A DNA stretch of 64,000 nt from Glycomyces niveus (GTDB lineage Bacteria > Actinomycetota > Actinomycetes > Mycobacteriales > Micromonosporaceae): contig NZ_JAGFNP010000004.1 of assembly GCF_017592475.1 (NCBI RefSeq), positions 414,046-478,045 of the forward strand. The letters are read 5' to 3'. Shown piece by piece: positions 55,291-64,000 of this stretch (position 1 is its first letter; every line of letters starts with the position of its first letter). Position numbers and translations under genes: made by a program. The notes beneath the pieces are model-generated. The model ran no database searches. It was not told the origin of the DNA and worked only from the letters and a program-made list of their open reading frames with translations.

Positions 55291-56903
55291 GCGATCCGAT
55301 GGGCAAGATGGAAGCCGCTGGGGGCCTGGCGGTCACGACCGGCGTCGACGTGAACGCCGCCGTCGAGCGGCTGCGGGCCGAGGGCATCCCCGCCAAGGTC
55401 GCCGCCAAGGACGCCACACTGTGGGGTCCCGACGCCGAAGCAGAGGCCGCGATCAGGCTCGGCTGGGTCGACACCTTCGTCAAGTCGAAGGAACTCCTCG
55501 CGCCGCTCGCGAAGCTCCGCGCGGAACTCGGCGAGCAGGGCGTCGACCACATCGCCCTCGCGGGCATGGGCGGCTCCTCGCTCGCCCCCGAGGTCATCTC
55601 CCGCACCCTCGACCTGGGCATCAGCATCCTCGACACCACCGACCCCGGCCAGATCCTGGCCGAGCTCGGCGAGGCCAAGCTGCGGCGCACCGCCGTCGTC
55701 GTCTCCTCCAAGTCGGGGTCCACCGTCGAGACCGACTCCCAGCGCCGCGCCTTCGAGAAGGCGTTCGAGGCCATCGGCGTCACCGAGCACGCGGGCCGCT
55801 TCGTGTTCGTCACCGACCCCGGCTCCGCGCTCGAATCGCTCGCGAACGAGCAGGGCTCGCACCTGTTCCTCGCCGACGCCACGGTCGGCGGCCGCTACTC
55901 GGCGCTCACCGCGTTCGGGCTCGTCCCGACCGCGCTCGCCGGCGCCGACGTCTCCGAGCTGATCGACCAGGCGGAGGCCTTCGCGGCCACCATCGGCAGC
56001 GAGGACGACGACCCGGCGGTCGTGCTCGGCGCGGTCATCGCGGCCAAGCCGACGATCACCATCGCCGACGACGGCACCGGCGTCGTGGGCCTGGGCGACT
56101 GGGCCGAGCAGCTCATCGCCGAGTCCCTCGGCAAGGACGGCAAGGGCACGCTCCCGGTCGTCCTCGAAGGACCCGCCGCGGCGGGCGCGCGCGGCTCCGA
56201 CCGCGTGTACGCCACCGTCGGGGGCTCCTCCACGGGCCTGCCGACCTCCGGTTCGGCGCTGGCGATGCCCGACGTGGTCGTCAACGGCCCCTTGGGCGCC
56301 CAGTTCCTCGCGTGGGAACTCGCGACCGCGTACGCGGGCTACCTGATCGGCATCGACCCGTTCAACCAGCCCAACGTCACCGAGTCGAAGAACAACACCA
56401 ACCGCATCCTGGCCGACGGCCTGCCGGAGGAGCGCCCGCACGCGGTCGACGGCGCGGTGGAGATCTACGGCTCGCACGCCGGGACCGTCGCCGGCGCGCT
56501 CGGCGAGCTGATCACCGACGCGGACACCGCCGACGCGTACATCGCGGTCATGGCCTACCTCGACCGGATCGACGACGCCGAGGTGGCGAAGCTCCGGGCC
56601 GAGCTGGCCGAACGTACGGGCGCGCCCGTCACGTGGGGCTGGGGGCCGCGGTTCCTGCACTCCACCGGCCAGTTCCACAAGGGCGGCCGCCAGACCGGCG
56701 TGTTCCTGCAGATCACCGGCGCCGCGGCCGAGGACCTGGACATCCCCGGCCGCGACTACACGTTCGCCGGGCTCCAGGCCGCGCAGGCCGCCGGGGACCG
56801 CCAGGCCCTCGAGTCGCGCGAGCGCCCGCTCGTGCGCCTGCACCTGACCGACCGCAAGCGCGGCGTCAACCAGCTGCTCCACGCTGTGAGGGAGCTGAGC
56901 TAG
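55287..56903 (+). CDS. pgi: Glucose-6-phosphate isomerase
   Basis: This 538-aa isomerase links glucose 6-phosphate and fructose 6-phosphate. It has the sugar-phosphate loop [31 protein letters not shown] near residue 90 and [16 protein letters not shown]. The sequence type is the actinobacterial branch fused by context to transaldolase operons (tal-pgi). GTG 55287 overlaps the tal stop (GTGA). The stop codon directly abuts the zwf ATG. Confidence 0.94.
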   Translation: MSDPMGKMEAAGGLAVTTGVDVNAAVERLRAEGIPAKVAAKDATLWGPDAEAEAAIRLGWVDTFVKSKELLAPLAKLRAELGEQGVDHIALAGMGGSSLAPEVISRTLDLGISILDTTDPGQILAELGEAKLRRTAVVVSSKSGSTVETDSQRRAFEKAFEAIGVTEHAGRFVFVTDPGSALESLANEQGSHLFLADATVGGRYSALTAFGLVPTALAGADVSELIDQAEAFAATIGSEDDDPAVVLGAVIAAKPTITIADDGTGVVGLGDWAEQLIAESLGKDGKGTLPVVLEGPAAAGARGSDRVYATVGGSSTGLPTSGSALAMPDVVVNGPLGAQFLAWELATAYAGYLIGIDPFNQPNVTESKNNTNRILADGLPEERPHAVDGAVEIYGSHAGTVAGALGELITDADTADAYIAVMAYLDRIDDAEVAKLRAELAERTGAPVTWGWGPRFLHSTGQFHKGGRQTGVFLQITGAAAEDLDIPGRDYTFAGLQAAQAAGDRQALESRERPLVRLHLTDRKRGVNQLLHAVRELS

Positions 56904-58442
56904 ATGGGCACCACCCTGCACACCAGCAACCCGCTCCGCGACCCGGCCGACCGGCGCCTGCCGCGCATCCCCGAGCCCTGCGCTCTGGTGATCTTCGGCG
57001 TCACCGGCGACCTCGCGAAGAAGAAGCTCATCCCGGCCGTCTACGACCTCGCCAACCGGGGCCTGCTCCCGGCGTCGTTCGTGATCGTCGGGTTCGCCCG
57101 CCGCGACTGGGGCGACGAGACGTTCGAGGAGATGGCCCGCGAGGCCGCCAAGTCCCACGCGCGCACCCCGTGGCGCGAAGAGGTCTGGGCCCGCCTGGCC
57201 GGCAACTTCAAGTTCGTGCCCGGCGCGTTCGACGACGACGAGGCGTTCGACAAGCTCGACGCCACCGTCGACGAGCTGCGCGTCTCGCACGGCATCGTCG
57301 GCAACGCGGCGTTCTACTTCTCGATCCCGCCGCTGGCGTTCCCGACCGTGCTCAAGCAGCTCAAGCGCACCGGCATGTCGGACAACCGCCAGGACGGCGG
57401 CGGCTGGCGCCGCGTCGTGGTCGAGAAGCCCTTCGGCGAGGACCGCAAGTCCGCGGCCGAGCTGAACAAGCTCGTCGACGACGTCTTCACCGCCAACGAC
57501 GTGTTCCGCATCGACCACTACCTCGGCAAGGAGACGGTGCAGAACATCTTCGCGCTGCGCTTCGCGAACGCCATGTTCGAGCCGATCTGGAACTCCAACT
57601 ACGTCGACCACGTCCAGATCACCATGGCCGAGGACGTCGGCATCGGCTCCCGGGCCGGGTTCTACGACGACAACGGCGCGGCCCGCGACGTCCTCCAGAA
57701 CCACGTGCTGCAGCTCCTGGCCATCGCGGCCATGGAGCAGCCCAACGGGTTCGAGGCCGAGGAGATCCGCACCGAGAAGCTGAAGGTCCTGCGGGCCATC
57801 AAGCTCCACGACGACCTCGAGGCCACCGCCATCCGCGGCCAGTACGCGGACGGCTGGGTCCAGGGGCAGCCGGTCAAGGGCTACCTGTCGGAGGACAACA
57901 TCCCGCCGACCTCCACCACGGAGACCTACGCGGCCGTGCAGCTGGGCATCCAGAACCGGCGCTGGAACGGCGTGCCGTTCTACCTGCGCACCGGCAAGCG
58001 CCTCCCCAAGCGGGTCACCGAGATCGCGGTGGTCTTCAAGGAGGCCCCGCACATGCCCTTCGCCGACTACGACACCAAGACCCTCGGTAACAACCAGCTG
58101 GTCATCCGCGTCCAGCCGGACGAGGGCATCACGGTGAAGTTCGGCTCGAAGGTCCCGGGCACCGGCATGGAGCTGCGGGACATCTCGATGGGCTTCGGCT
58201 ACGGCGAGACGTTTACCGAGTCCAGCCCCGAGGCGTACGAGCGGCTCATCCTGGACGTGCTCCTGGGCGACAAGACCCTGTTCCCCGACGCGCAGGAAGT
58301 CGACGCCTCCTGGGCCGTCGTCGACCCGCTCGAGGAGTACTGGGCCAACACGAAGCCCGAGCCGTACGAGTCGGGCACCTGGGGCCCGTCCGGCGCCGAC
58401 CTGATGCTGCAATCGTCCGGCCGCCGCTGGCGCCGGGCCTAG
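56904..58442 (+). CDS. zwf: Glucose-6-phosphate 1-dehydrogenase
   Basis: This 512-aa enzyme oxidises glucose 6-phosphate to 6-phosphogluconolactone with NADP. The Rossmann motif is GVTGDLAKK at residues 32-40, and the substrate/catalytic motif RIDHYLGKE lies at 202-210; EKPFGED precedes it. The ATG directly follows the pgi stop codon with no gap. Its known partner OpcA is the next gene. Confidence 0.98.
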   Translation: MGTTLHTSNPLRDPADRRLPRIPEPCALVIFGVTGDLAKKKLIPAVYDLANRGLLPASFVIVGFARRDWGDETFEEMAREAAKSHARTPWREEVWARLAGNFKFVPGAFDDDEAFDKLDATVDELRVSHGIVGNAAFYFSIPPLAFPTVLKQLKRTGMSDNRQDGGGWRRVVVEKPFGEDRKSAAELNKLVDDVFTANDVFRIDHYLGKETVQNIFALRFANAMFEPIWNSNYVDHVQITMAEDVGIGSRAGFYDDNGAARDVLQNHVLQLLAIAAMEQPNGFEAEEIRTEKLKVLRAIKLHDDLEATAIRGQYADGWVQGQPVKGYLSEDNIPPTSTTETYAAVQLGIQNRRWNGVPFYLRTGKRLPKRVTEIAVVFKEAPHMPFADYDTKTLGNNQLVIRVQPDEGITVKFGSKVPGTGMELRDISMGFGYGETFTESSPEAYERLILDVLLGDKTLFPDAQEVDASWAVVDPLEEYWANTKPEPYESGTWGPSGADLMLQSSGRRWRRA

Positions 58443-58457
58443 AAGGGGAGTCCTGGA

Positions 58458-59402
58458 ATGCACTTGAAGGACACCACCACCGGCGAGATCATGAAGACGC
58501 TGGGGAAGCTTCTGCACGAGGTCGGCGGCGCCTCCGGGCTCGCCCTCAACCTGGTCGCGCTGACCACTGAGGACGAGCGCGAAGAGGTCGAGAAGGCCGC
58601 CTCCTTCGCAGCGCAGGAGCACCCGTACCGGCTCATCATGGCGATCCCGCGGGACGTGGACGCCGCCGAGCCGCGCATCGACGCCGAAGTGACCGTGGGC
58701 GACCGGCTCGGCTCGGCCGAGGCGATCATCCTGCGCCTCGACGGACCCGCCGCCGCCCACCTGACCTCGATCGTGCTGCCGATGCTCGCGTCGGACGTCC
58801 CCGTCGTCACCTGGTGGCTGCTCGACCCGGTCCGCTACGGGCTGGAGCACGAGCTGCGCAGCTTCGCGGACCGCCGCATCACCTACTCGGCCCGCGCGGC
58901 CGACCCGGTGCAGTCGCTCTACCGCCGCGCCGAGTCGTACGCGGCCGGCGACACCGACATCTGCTGGACCCGCATCAGCCTGTGGCGCTCGCTCATCGCC
59001 AGCGCCTTCGACGGGGTGACTCAGGCGGTCGAGAAGATCACGGTGAAGGCGGACGACGACGACCCGTCGGCGCAGCTGATGGCCGCTTGGCTGCAGACTC
59101 GCCTCGGCGTCGCGCCGGAGATCGTCGACACCGAGGTGGAGCGCAACTCCGAGCACCTGCCCGCGATCGCCTCCGTGGCGTTCACGATGGCCGGGGGCGA
59201 GACCATGGAGGTCGAGCGGACGGCGGACGGCTCGACCGTGCTGCGCCAGGCGGGGCTGCCGAAGCGCCGCCAGACGCTGCAGGGGCGCACGCTGGGCCAG
59301 CTGCTCGCGGAGGAGCTGCGGCACATCGACCCCGACACCGCGTACCGGAAGGTGCTCGACACTTTCCAGGAGCACTACGCGGCCGAGCGGGCGAACGCAT
59401 GA
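58458..59402 (+). CDS. opcA: Glucose-6-phosphate dehydrogenase assembly protein OpcA
   Basis: This 314-aa OpcA allosterically activates or helps assemble Zwf in actinobacteria and cyanobacteria. It shows the N-terminal ALNLVALT and AAQEHPYRLIMAIPRD, central VPVVTWWLLDPVR and the LWRSLIASAFD segment. ATG 58458 has GGGGAG about 9 nt upstream. Its stop overlaps the pgl start (ATGA). Confidence 0.95.
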   Translation: MHLKDTTTGEIMKTLGKLLHEVGGASGLALNLVALTTEDEREEVEKAASFAAQEHPYRLIMAIPRDVDAAEPRIDAEVTVGDRLGSAEAIILRLDGPAAAHLTSIVLPMLASDVPVVTWWLLDPVRYGLEHELRSFADRRITYSARAADPVQSLYRRAESYAAGDTDICWTRISLWRSLIASAFDGVTQAVEKITVKADDDDPSAQLMAAWLQTRLGVAPEIVDTEVERNSEHLPAIASVAFTMAGGETMEVERTADGSTVLRQAGLPKRRQTLQGRTLGQLLAEELRHIDPDTAYRKVLDTFQEHYAAERANA

Positions 59403-60127
59403 GCCGCTCTGGCGCGGTGATCGTCCACAACGACGCCGACGTGCTCGCGGAGGCGGTGGCGGCGCGGCTGCTCAACCGGCTCGCGGACGCGCAGGCGCAC
59501 CGTGGCGAGGCGTCGATCGTCCTGACGGGCGGGCGGATCGCGGCGAAGGTGTACCAGAACATCCTGGGCTCGCCGATCCGAACGGTCGTGGACTGGTCGA
59601 AGGTCGACTTCTGGTGGGGCGACGAGCGTTTCCTGCCGTCGGGCGACCCGGAGCGGAACGAGACGCAGGCGCGGGAGGCGTTCCTGGACCACCTGCCGGT
59701 GGACCCGGCGCGGGTGCATCCCATGGCGGCCTCGGACGCGGTGGCGACGCCTGAAGCGGCCGCGGAGCTGTACGCGGCCGAGCTGGGGCCGCAGGTGCCC
59801 GCGTTCGACCTGCTGCTCTTGGGCATCGGCGAGGACGGCCACGTGGCGTCCCTGTTCCCGGGGAACCCGGCGCTGGAGGCCGAGGGCGCGGTCGTGGGCG
59901 TTCGCAACTCCCCCAAGCCGCCGCCGGAGCGGGTCTCGCTGACGATGTCGGCGATCAACGGCGCGACGGCGGCGTGGATCATCGCTTCGGGCGAGGGTAA
60001 GGCCGAGGCGGTCGATGAGGCCCTGTCGAAGGGCGAGCTGCCGGCGGGTCGCGTGAAGGCGGTGGGCCACACCAGGTGGCTCATCGACAAGGACGCGGCG
60101 TCGCACTTGAAGCACCTGGAGTTCTAG
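59399..60127 (+). CDS. pgl: 6-phosphogluconolactonase
   Basis: This 242-aa DevB/SOL-type lactonase hydrolyses 6-phosphogluconolactone. It has LTGGRIAAKVY, VDFWWGDERFLPSGDPERN and LLLGIGEDGHVASLFPG, all family markers. It ends the pentose-phosphate operon and is followed by a hairpin shared with convergent rbpA. Confidence 0.96.
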   Translation: MSRSGAVIVHNDADVLAEAVAARLLNRLADAQAHRGEASIVLTGGRIAAKVYQNILGSPIRTVVDWSKVDFWWGDERFLPSGDPERNETQAREAFLDHLPVDPARVHPMAASDAVATPEAAAELYAAELGPQVPAFDLLLLGIGEDGHVASLFPGNPALEAEGAVVGVRNSPKPPPERVSLTMSAINGATAAWIIASGEGKAEAVDEALSKGELPAGRVKAVGHTRWLIDKDAASHLKHLEF

Positions 60128-60138
60128 GCGAAGCGCGA

Positions 60139-60172
60139 GGGCCGGCCGGGATCGTTCGATCCGGGTCGGCCC
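60139..60172. terminator. Bidirectional terminator between pgl and rbpA
   Basis: A 15-bp stem with two mismatches (60139-60153 with 60158-60172) and a GTTC loop is followed on the + strand by TTCGTCGT. It lies between convergent stop codons (60127 and 60230). Confidence 0.7.
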
Positions 60173-60229
60173 TTCGTCGTACCGGCAGTGCGCCGCCCCC
60201 CACCTAGCGACGCGGTGCCTCAGCGCCTG

Positions 60230-60583
60230 TCAGAACAGCGAGCGTTCGCCGCGGGCGGCGGCGCGGGCGGCGAGGGCTTCGGCGAGGAGGTCTTCGGCCT
60301 CTTCTTCGCTGCGGCGCTCGCGGACGTAGGTGAGATGGGATTTGTAGGGCTTGGCGGTGCGGCGTTCCGGAGGGTTGTCCTGGTCGGGGCTGGCGGGCCA
60401 GCCGCAGCAGGTGCAGTCCCATTCCTGCGGGACCTCGACGTAGAGCGCGAACGACAGTGCGGTCTCGTGTCCGTTGGCGCACCAGTACTTGATGTGCTGG
60501 CGGGGTACCGGCTCGCCGCGTTCCGAGTGGAGGCCCGGGGTGGCGCCGATGCGAGTGCCTCGGATGGCCTGTCCGTTGGACAT
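60230..60583 (-). CDS. rbpA: RNA polymerase-binding protein RbpA
   Basis: This 117-aa RbpA is the actinobacterial factor that stabilises the group I/II sigma-RNA polymerase open complex. It shows the N-terminal tail SNGQAIRGTRIGA, a zinc-binding-like core with C35 of WCANGH and the CTCCGW pair, and the C-terminal sigma-interaction helix. ATG 60583 has GAGGAG about 10 nt upstream. A near-consensus promoter lies about 150 nt further upstream. Confidence 0.95.
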   Translation of the reverse strand: MSNGQAIRGTRIGATPGLHSERGEPVPRQHIKYWCANGHETALSFALYVEVPQEWDCTCCGWPASPDQDNPPERRTAKPYKSHLTYVRERRSEEEAEDLLAEALAARAAARGERSLF

Positions 60584-60734
60584 ATGTGTGATCGCTCCTC
60601 ACAGACGGGGGATCTTGTGTGGATGTCGACCGGACACGGGTGCAGCGGGGAGCCTGCGGGAAGGGACCGCGCGACTCCCCTGAGCGTCGCCGTGGAGTCA
60701 CCGGTCGGAGCGGCTGGGGCACCGTCCTCGGCAA

Positions 60735-60763
60735 TTCTATGACGTAACGCACACACTGTAAAG
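60735..60763 (-). promoter_or_regulatory. Near-consensus housekeeping promoter of rbpA
   Basis: TTTACA (60763-60758), a 17-nt spacer and TAGAAT (60740-60735) differ from TTGACA-N17-TATAAT at only one position in each hexamer. It would start transcription near 60728, giving an untranslated leader of about 145 nt for rbpA. Confidence 0.75.
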
Positions 60764-60793
60764 ACTGTCGCGAAATGGTTTCACATAACGGCC

Positions 60794-60819
60794 GGGGCCG
60801 TGCGATCCCGCACGGCCCC
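60794..60819 (-). terminator. Hairpin terminator after the ABC permease gene
   Basis: A perfect 10-bp stem (60794-60803 with 60810-60819) with a 6-nt loop lies 17 nt past the permease stop codon, just upstream of the rbpA promoter. Confidence 0.7.
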
Positions 60820-60836
60820 AAACCCTTTCCGTCGGT

Positions 60837-63629
60837 TCAGGCGACCCGGCGTTCGCTCGGCAGCTTCGCCTTCGTGAACACGAGCGCGCCCAGGGCCGCG
60901 ACGAGCGGCACCGCCAGCAGCATGATCGCGAAGCTCGCCCACGGCAGCTCCCAGCCGTACAGCGTCGCGAACGGGTAGCTCGCCTGGAGCGGGCGGTTCA
61001 AGGTCTCGCGGATGAGCGCGAACCCGACGAACCCGGCCACGGTCCCGAGCCCGGTGCCGAACACCGCGATGACGACGCTCTGCCACATCGCGAACCGCTT
61101 GCGCAGCCCCGGAGCGGCGCCCACGGCGCCGAGCACGGTCATGTCGCGCCGCTGCTCGGCGACGATGAGGCCCGTCGAGACCGCGGTGGCCCCGAACGCG
61201 ATAAGGGCGCACAGGCCGGTCACGGCCAGCACGAGGTAGGCCATGAACGGGTCGGTGTAGTCGGCGACCGTGACGGCCGCGTACGCCTCGCCGTCGGCGA
61301 TGGTCTGGAAGAAGACCGCCTCCAACGCCTCCATGTCGGCCGCATCGGGCTCAGTGGAGGTCGAGACCAGGTAGTGCTGCCGTGATGGCGAAACCTCCAT
61401 GCCCATCGCCTCGGCCGCGCCAGGGCTCAGGAACATCTGGTCCAGGCCGAGCTGTCCCCTCTCGACGGCCATCGCCGGCAGCTCGAGGTACTTCTGCTGC
61501 GGCTCGCTCGAGCTGCTGCCGTCGCCGTTCCAGAAGGTGATCTGCTGCTGGAGCCGCACCGTGCCCGCATCGGTCACCGCCCACTCGTCCGCAACGAGCA
61601 GGCCGCCTTCCTCCAGGACCGCGACGGCCCGGTCCAGTTCCGCGCCTTCGAGATCGGTGTAAGCGGCGACGACCTCGGGGTCGGTCGACCCTGGGAGGTC
61701 CTCGACGTAGTTCCACGACTCGGAGAGCAGTTCGTCGCAGCGCGGGTCCTGCCGCGCGGCCACGATCGCGGCGGCCTCGGCCGCTTCGGTCGAGCGGTCG
61801 GCGTCCCAGTACGAGCATTGGTTCTCGTCAGGTCGCACGGGTCCCCACGCGCAGTTGACGTCCTGGTCCGGTTGATCGGCGGCGACGCCGCAGCCGCCCC
61901 AGCCCGAGTACTCCGGGACCGGGGTGAGCTCAAGGTCGCCCAGGCGCGACCGCAGGTGCGCTTCAGCTTCCGTCAGGGCCGCGTCCCAGTCAAGGGGGTC
62001 GTCCTCGGAGACGTCGCCGATCGTCAGCATCATCGTCCCTTGCGGGAGGATCCGCTCCTGATCTTGGACGCGCCGGACCTCCTCGGCAGTGGCGATCATG
62101 GAGAAGGCCATCCCGGCGGCGACCACGCCGATGACAGCGGCGATCGCCGAGGCGGCGGAGCCGCGATTGCGGCCGGCCTCCCGCATCGCCATGCGGGGTG
62201 AGACGGGCAGCCACCGGCCGAGTTTCGCGACGGCCGCGAGCAGCGCGGGCGTGGAGGTGACCAGGCCCAGCTGGGTCAGGACGATCGCCGCGGCCATGAG
62301 CGGCAGGCTCCACAGCACCACGCCGCCGATCCCCGCAGCCACACCGGCGCCCGCGACGACGAGTCCGATGACCATCCAGCGCCTCGTCCCCCGGTTGCGG
62401 GACGTGCGGCCCGTGAGCGCTGCGATGACGTTGACGCGGGACGCGCTGATCGCGGCGGTGAGCGCGGCCAGCAGTCCGGTCGCAATGGCGGCCAACACGA
62501 GCGCCACCTGCAGCACGGGCATGACGCGCAGACCCGCGGTGCGGTACCCGATCAGTTGCTCCAGCCACGGCATGCCCGCCGCGACCAGCCCGATGCCGAT
62601 CGCCAGCGCCAAAACGGCGGCGACGATCCCGAACAGGAGGCCGCCCGCCAGGACGGTGTTGCGGATCTGCTGCGGTGTCGCGCCGTTCGCGCTCATGAGC
62701 GCGAACTCGCGGGTGCGCCGACGCGCGCTGATGGCGAACGCCGGACCCGCGAGGAGCACGACCTCCATCACGACGGCGACCACCATGAGCCCGTAGATCA
62801 TGAGCTGCGCTTGGTCGACCCCTGCGGACGACTCGGTGTACCCGGGTCCGGGCGGTTCGTGCAGCAGCGAGCCGGCCCAGACGGTGACCCCGAGTTCGTT
62901 GAGCGCCAGCGCCTGGTCCTTGGTCAGCGTCTCAGGCGTGTCCAGCAGCCAGCCGGTCGCGGTCGACGGGATCGAGTCGGCGATCACGAAGGGCGTGTTG
63001 AGATTCCACGGCACCTCGACGATGCCGGTGACCTTGAGCGAGTCGGGGAGGCTTTCGTCTTCGACGACCAGGTCGTCGCCGACCCCGATGCCGAGGAGAT
63101 CCGCCGCGGCCTCGTTGATGACGGCCTCGCCGCTGCCCGGCGCCGAGCCTTCCAGGTATTCGAGCCCGGTGGCGACGTAGCGCTCATCGCTCAGGTCGTA
63201 CCCGTAGCCCTGGAGCTGCCCGAGGCCGTCGGGTGTCTCCGCCTGCAGCGTGGTGCCTTCCTTCCGCAGGCTGTACGGGGCGATCGCGGAGCCTTCAGGG
63301 AGCGCGGCGAGGATTTCGCTGTCGGCGACGGGACGCTCGGCGTCCCCGTCCGTACCGGCGGGGACGTCGTAGATGATCCACTGGGAGTTCCAGTTCTGCT
63401 GCTCGATCGGCACGCCCGGGAGGGCGATCTCGATGTACGCGTCGTTCGATCCGAGGTACTGCGCCGCGGTCTCCTCCTCGGAGAGCCGGGCCGTGTCGAA
63501 CGCGCTGGCGCCGATGGCGACGCCGAGCAGCGGCAGTCCCAGCAGGGTGATCGAGAGCGCCGAGCGCCCCTTGTAGCGCCACGCTTCGCGGCGCGCGATC
63601 CGGAAGGCCAGACGATGAGACCCCAGCAT
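60837..63629 (-). CDS. FtsX-like ABC transporter permease
   Basis: This membrane protein of about 930 aa has two FtsX/MacB_PCD repeats. The layout is one TM near residues 25-45, a large extracytoplasmic domain, then three TMs with FALMSANGATPQQI (the FtsX coupling signature), a middle TM group, a second external domain, and three final TMs with MTVLGAVGAAPGLRKRF. Such proteins are mechanotransmission or lipoprotein/antimicrobial-peptide exporters. The substrate is unknown. ATG 63629 overlaps the ATPase stop (TGATG); GTG 63632 is one codon earlier. Confidence 0.92.
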   Translation of the reverse strand: MLGSHRLAFRIARREAWRYKGRSALSITLLGLPLLGVAIGASAFDTARLSEEETAAQYLGSNDAYIEIALPGVPIEQQNWNSQWIIYDVPAGTDGDAERPVADSEILAALPEGSAIAPYSLRKEGTTLQAETPDGLGQLQGYGYDLSDERYVATGLEYLEGSAPGSGEAVINEAAADLLGIGVGDDLVVEDESLPDSLKVTGIVEVPWNLNTPFVIADSIPSTATGWLLDTPETLTKDQALALNELGVTVWAGSLLHEPPGPGYTESSAGVDQAQLMIYGLMVVAVVMEVVLLAGPAFAISARRRTREFALMSANGATPQQIRNTVLAGGLLFGIVAAVLALAIGIGLVAAGMPWLEQLIGYRTAGLRVMPVLQVALVLAAIATGLLAALTAAISASRVNVIAALTGRTSRNRGTRRWMVIGLVVAGAGVAAGIGGVVLWSLPLMAAAIVLTQLGLVTSTPALLAAVAKLGRWLPVSPRMAMREAGRNRGSAASAIAAVIGVVAAGMAFSMIATAEEVRRVQDQERILPQGTMMLTIGDVSEDDPLDWDAALTEAEAHLRSRLGDLELTPVPEYSGWGGCGVAADQPDQDVNCAWGPVRPDENQCSYWDADRSTEAAEAAAIVAARQDPRCDELLSESWNYVEDLPGSTDPEVVAAYTDLEGAELDRAVAVLEEGGLLVADEWAVTDAGTVRLQQQITFWNGDGSSSSEPQQKYLELPAMAVERGQLGLDQMFLSPGAAEAMGMEVSPSRQHYLVSTSTEPDAADMEALEAVFFQTIADGEAYAAVTVADYTDPFMAYLVLAVTGLCALIAFGATAVSTGLIVAEQRRDMTVLGAVGAAPGLRKRFAMWQSVVIAVFGTGLGTVAGFVGFALIRETLNRPLQASYPFATLYGWELPWASFAIMLLAVPLVAALGALVFTKAKLPSERRVA

Positions 63630-64000
63630 CACTGCGCCCCTTCGAGCAGCGCGTTGCGTCCGGCGAGCGGCGCGGCCTCGTCCACGATCCGGCCGTCGCG
63701 CAAGTTCACCACTCGGTCAGCCCAATTGGCGTGCCGTGCGTCGTGGGTGACCAGGAGTCCGGCCGCGCCCGCGTCCACGCGGCGGCGCAGCAGCTTCAAC
63801 ACCTCCTCGCCCGTGTGCGAGTCGAGCGCGCCGGTCGGCTCGTCCGCCAGCACCAGGCGCCGCTCGCCGATCAGCGCCCGGGCGATGGCCACGCGCTGGG
63901 CCTGTCCGCCGGAGATCTCATCGGGGAACCGGTCGGCCTGCTTGACATCGAGCCCGACCTCTTCGAGGGCCGCGAGCGCCAGCTTGCGGGCCTTGGAGGA
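63629..64000 (-). CDS. ABC transporter ATPase (partial, cut by window edge)
   Basis: This is the C-terminal 123 residues of a MacB/LolD-type ATPase; the N-terminus with Walker A lies outside the window. Visible are the signature ISGGQAQRVAIARAL, Walker B RLVLADEPTGALD and the H-loop LLVTHDARHAN. It is translationally coupled to the FtsX-like permease and is its energy subunit. Confidence 0.93.
   Translation of the reverse strand, partial: SSKARKLALAALEEVGLDVKQADRFPDEISGGQAQRVAIARALIGERRLVLADEPTGALDSHTGEEVLKLLRRRVDAGAAGLLVTHDARHANWADRVVNLRDGRIVDEAAPLAGRNALLEGAQ

Noticed and set aside
55173..59375. 1400-codon open frame on the minus strand antisense to tal, pgi, zwf and opcA
   Set aside because: It is a mirror of four well-supported genes in GC-rich codons (third-position GC bias keeps the antisense frame open). 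The translation is Val/Gly/Arg/Asp-rich without any family motif.

Overview
The window is very GC-rich and reads as a chromosomal segment of an actinobacterium. Diagnostic genes are rbpA, opcA, the murT/gatD pair, an actinobacterial-type suf operon led by sufR, an acVLRF1 release factor and a ctaA/ctaB pair. Many genes show a TAnnnT -10 box 6-7 nt before the start codon and no Shine-Dalgarno, which suggests leaderless mRNAs. A Glycomyces/Stackebrandtia-like host is my guess and cannot be proven from the sequence alone. No tRNA, rRNA, CRISPR array, prophage or IS element was seen.

Layout. 1-8.5 kb: a secreted SH3/glucosaminidase hydrolase (-), typA (+), a PAC2 protein (-), and the head of the division/cell-wall cluster mraZ-rsmH-ftsL-ftsI (-), which stops after ftsI. 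9-15.3 kb (+): murT-gatD (lipid II amidation), a GH42 beta-galactosidase, a 14-TM drug exporter and a small dinucleotide-binding oxidoreductase. 15.3-16 kb: a Phd/PIN toxin-antitoxin pair. 16-23.4 kb (-): one tightly packed operon sufR-B-D-Rieske-C-S-U-T-acVLRF1 for Fe-S cluster assembly. 23.5-28.5 kb: ctaA, a MerR regulator with the SDR it probably controls, an ADP-ribosylglycohydrolase and malic enzyme.

28.6-50.7 kb (-) is the most interesting part. It is a 22-kb locus of five tandem DUF4132 genes followed by a MoxR AAA+ ATPase, a DUF5682 protein, a von Willebrand A protein and a SWIM zinc-finger protein. The order matches the poorly understood yehI-yehL-yehM-yehP-yehQ locus of Escherichia coli, with the yehI position expanded to five paralogues. 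Four of the five DUF4132 genes are preceded by (G/C)TGTCG(T/C)AC-N8-TAnnnT. This closely fits the RecA-independent DNA-damage promoter (RecA-NDp, TTGTCRGTG-N8-TAnnnT) used by PafBC in mycobacteria. The locus is therefore predicted to be a damage-inducible MoxR-vWA machine with interchangeable large DUF4132 partners.

50.8-60.1 kb: ctaB (-), then a compact pentose-phosphate operon tkt-tal-pgi-zwf-opcA-pgl (+), whose last five genes overlap, abut or lie within 40 nt of each other. 60.2-64 kb (-): rbpA with a near-consensus promoter, and a two-gene ABC exporter (FtsX-type permease plus an ATPase cut by the window edge). Most operon ends carry long perfect GC hairpins without U-tracts, often shared by convergent genes.
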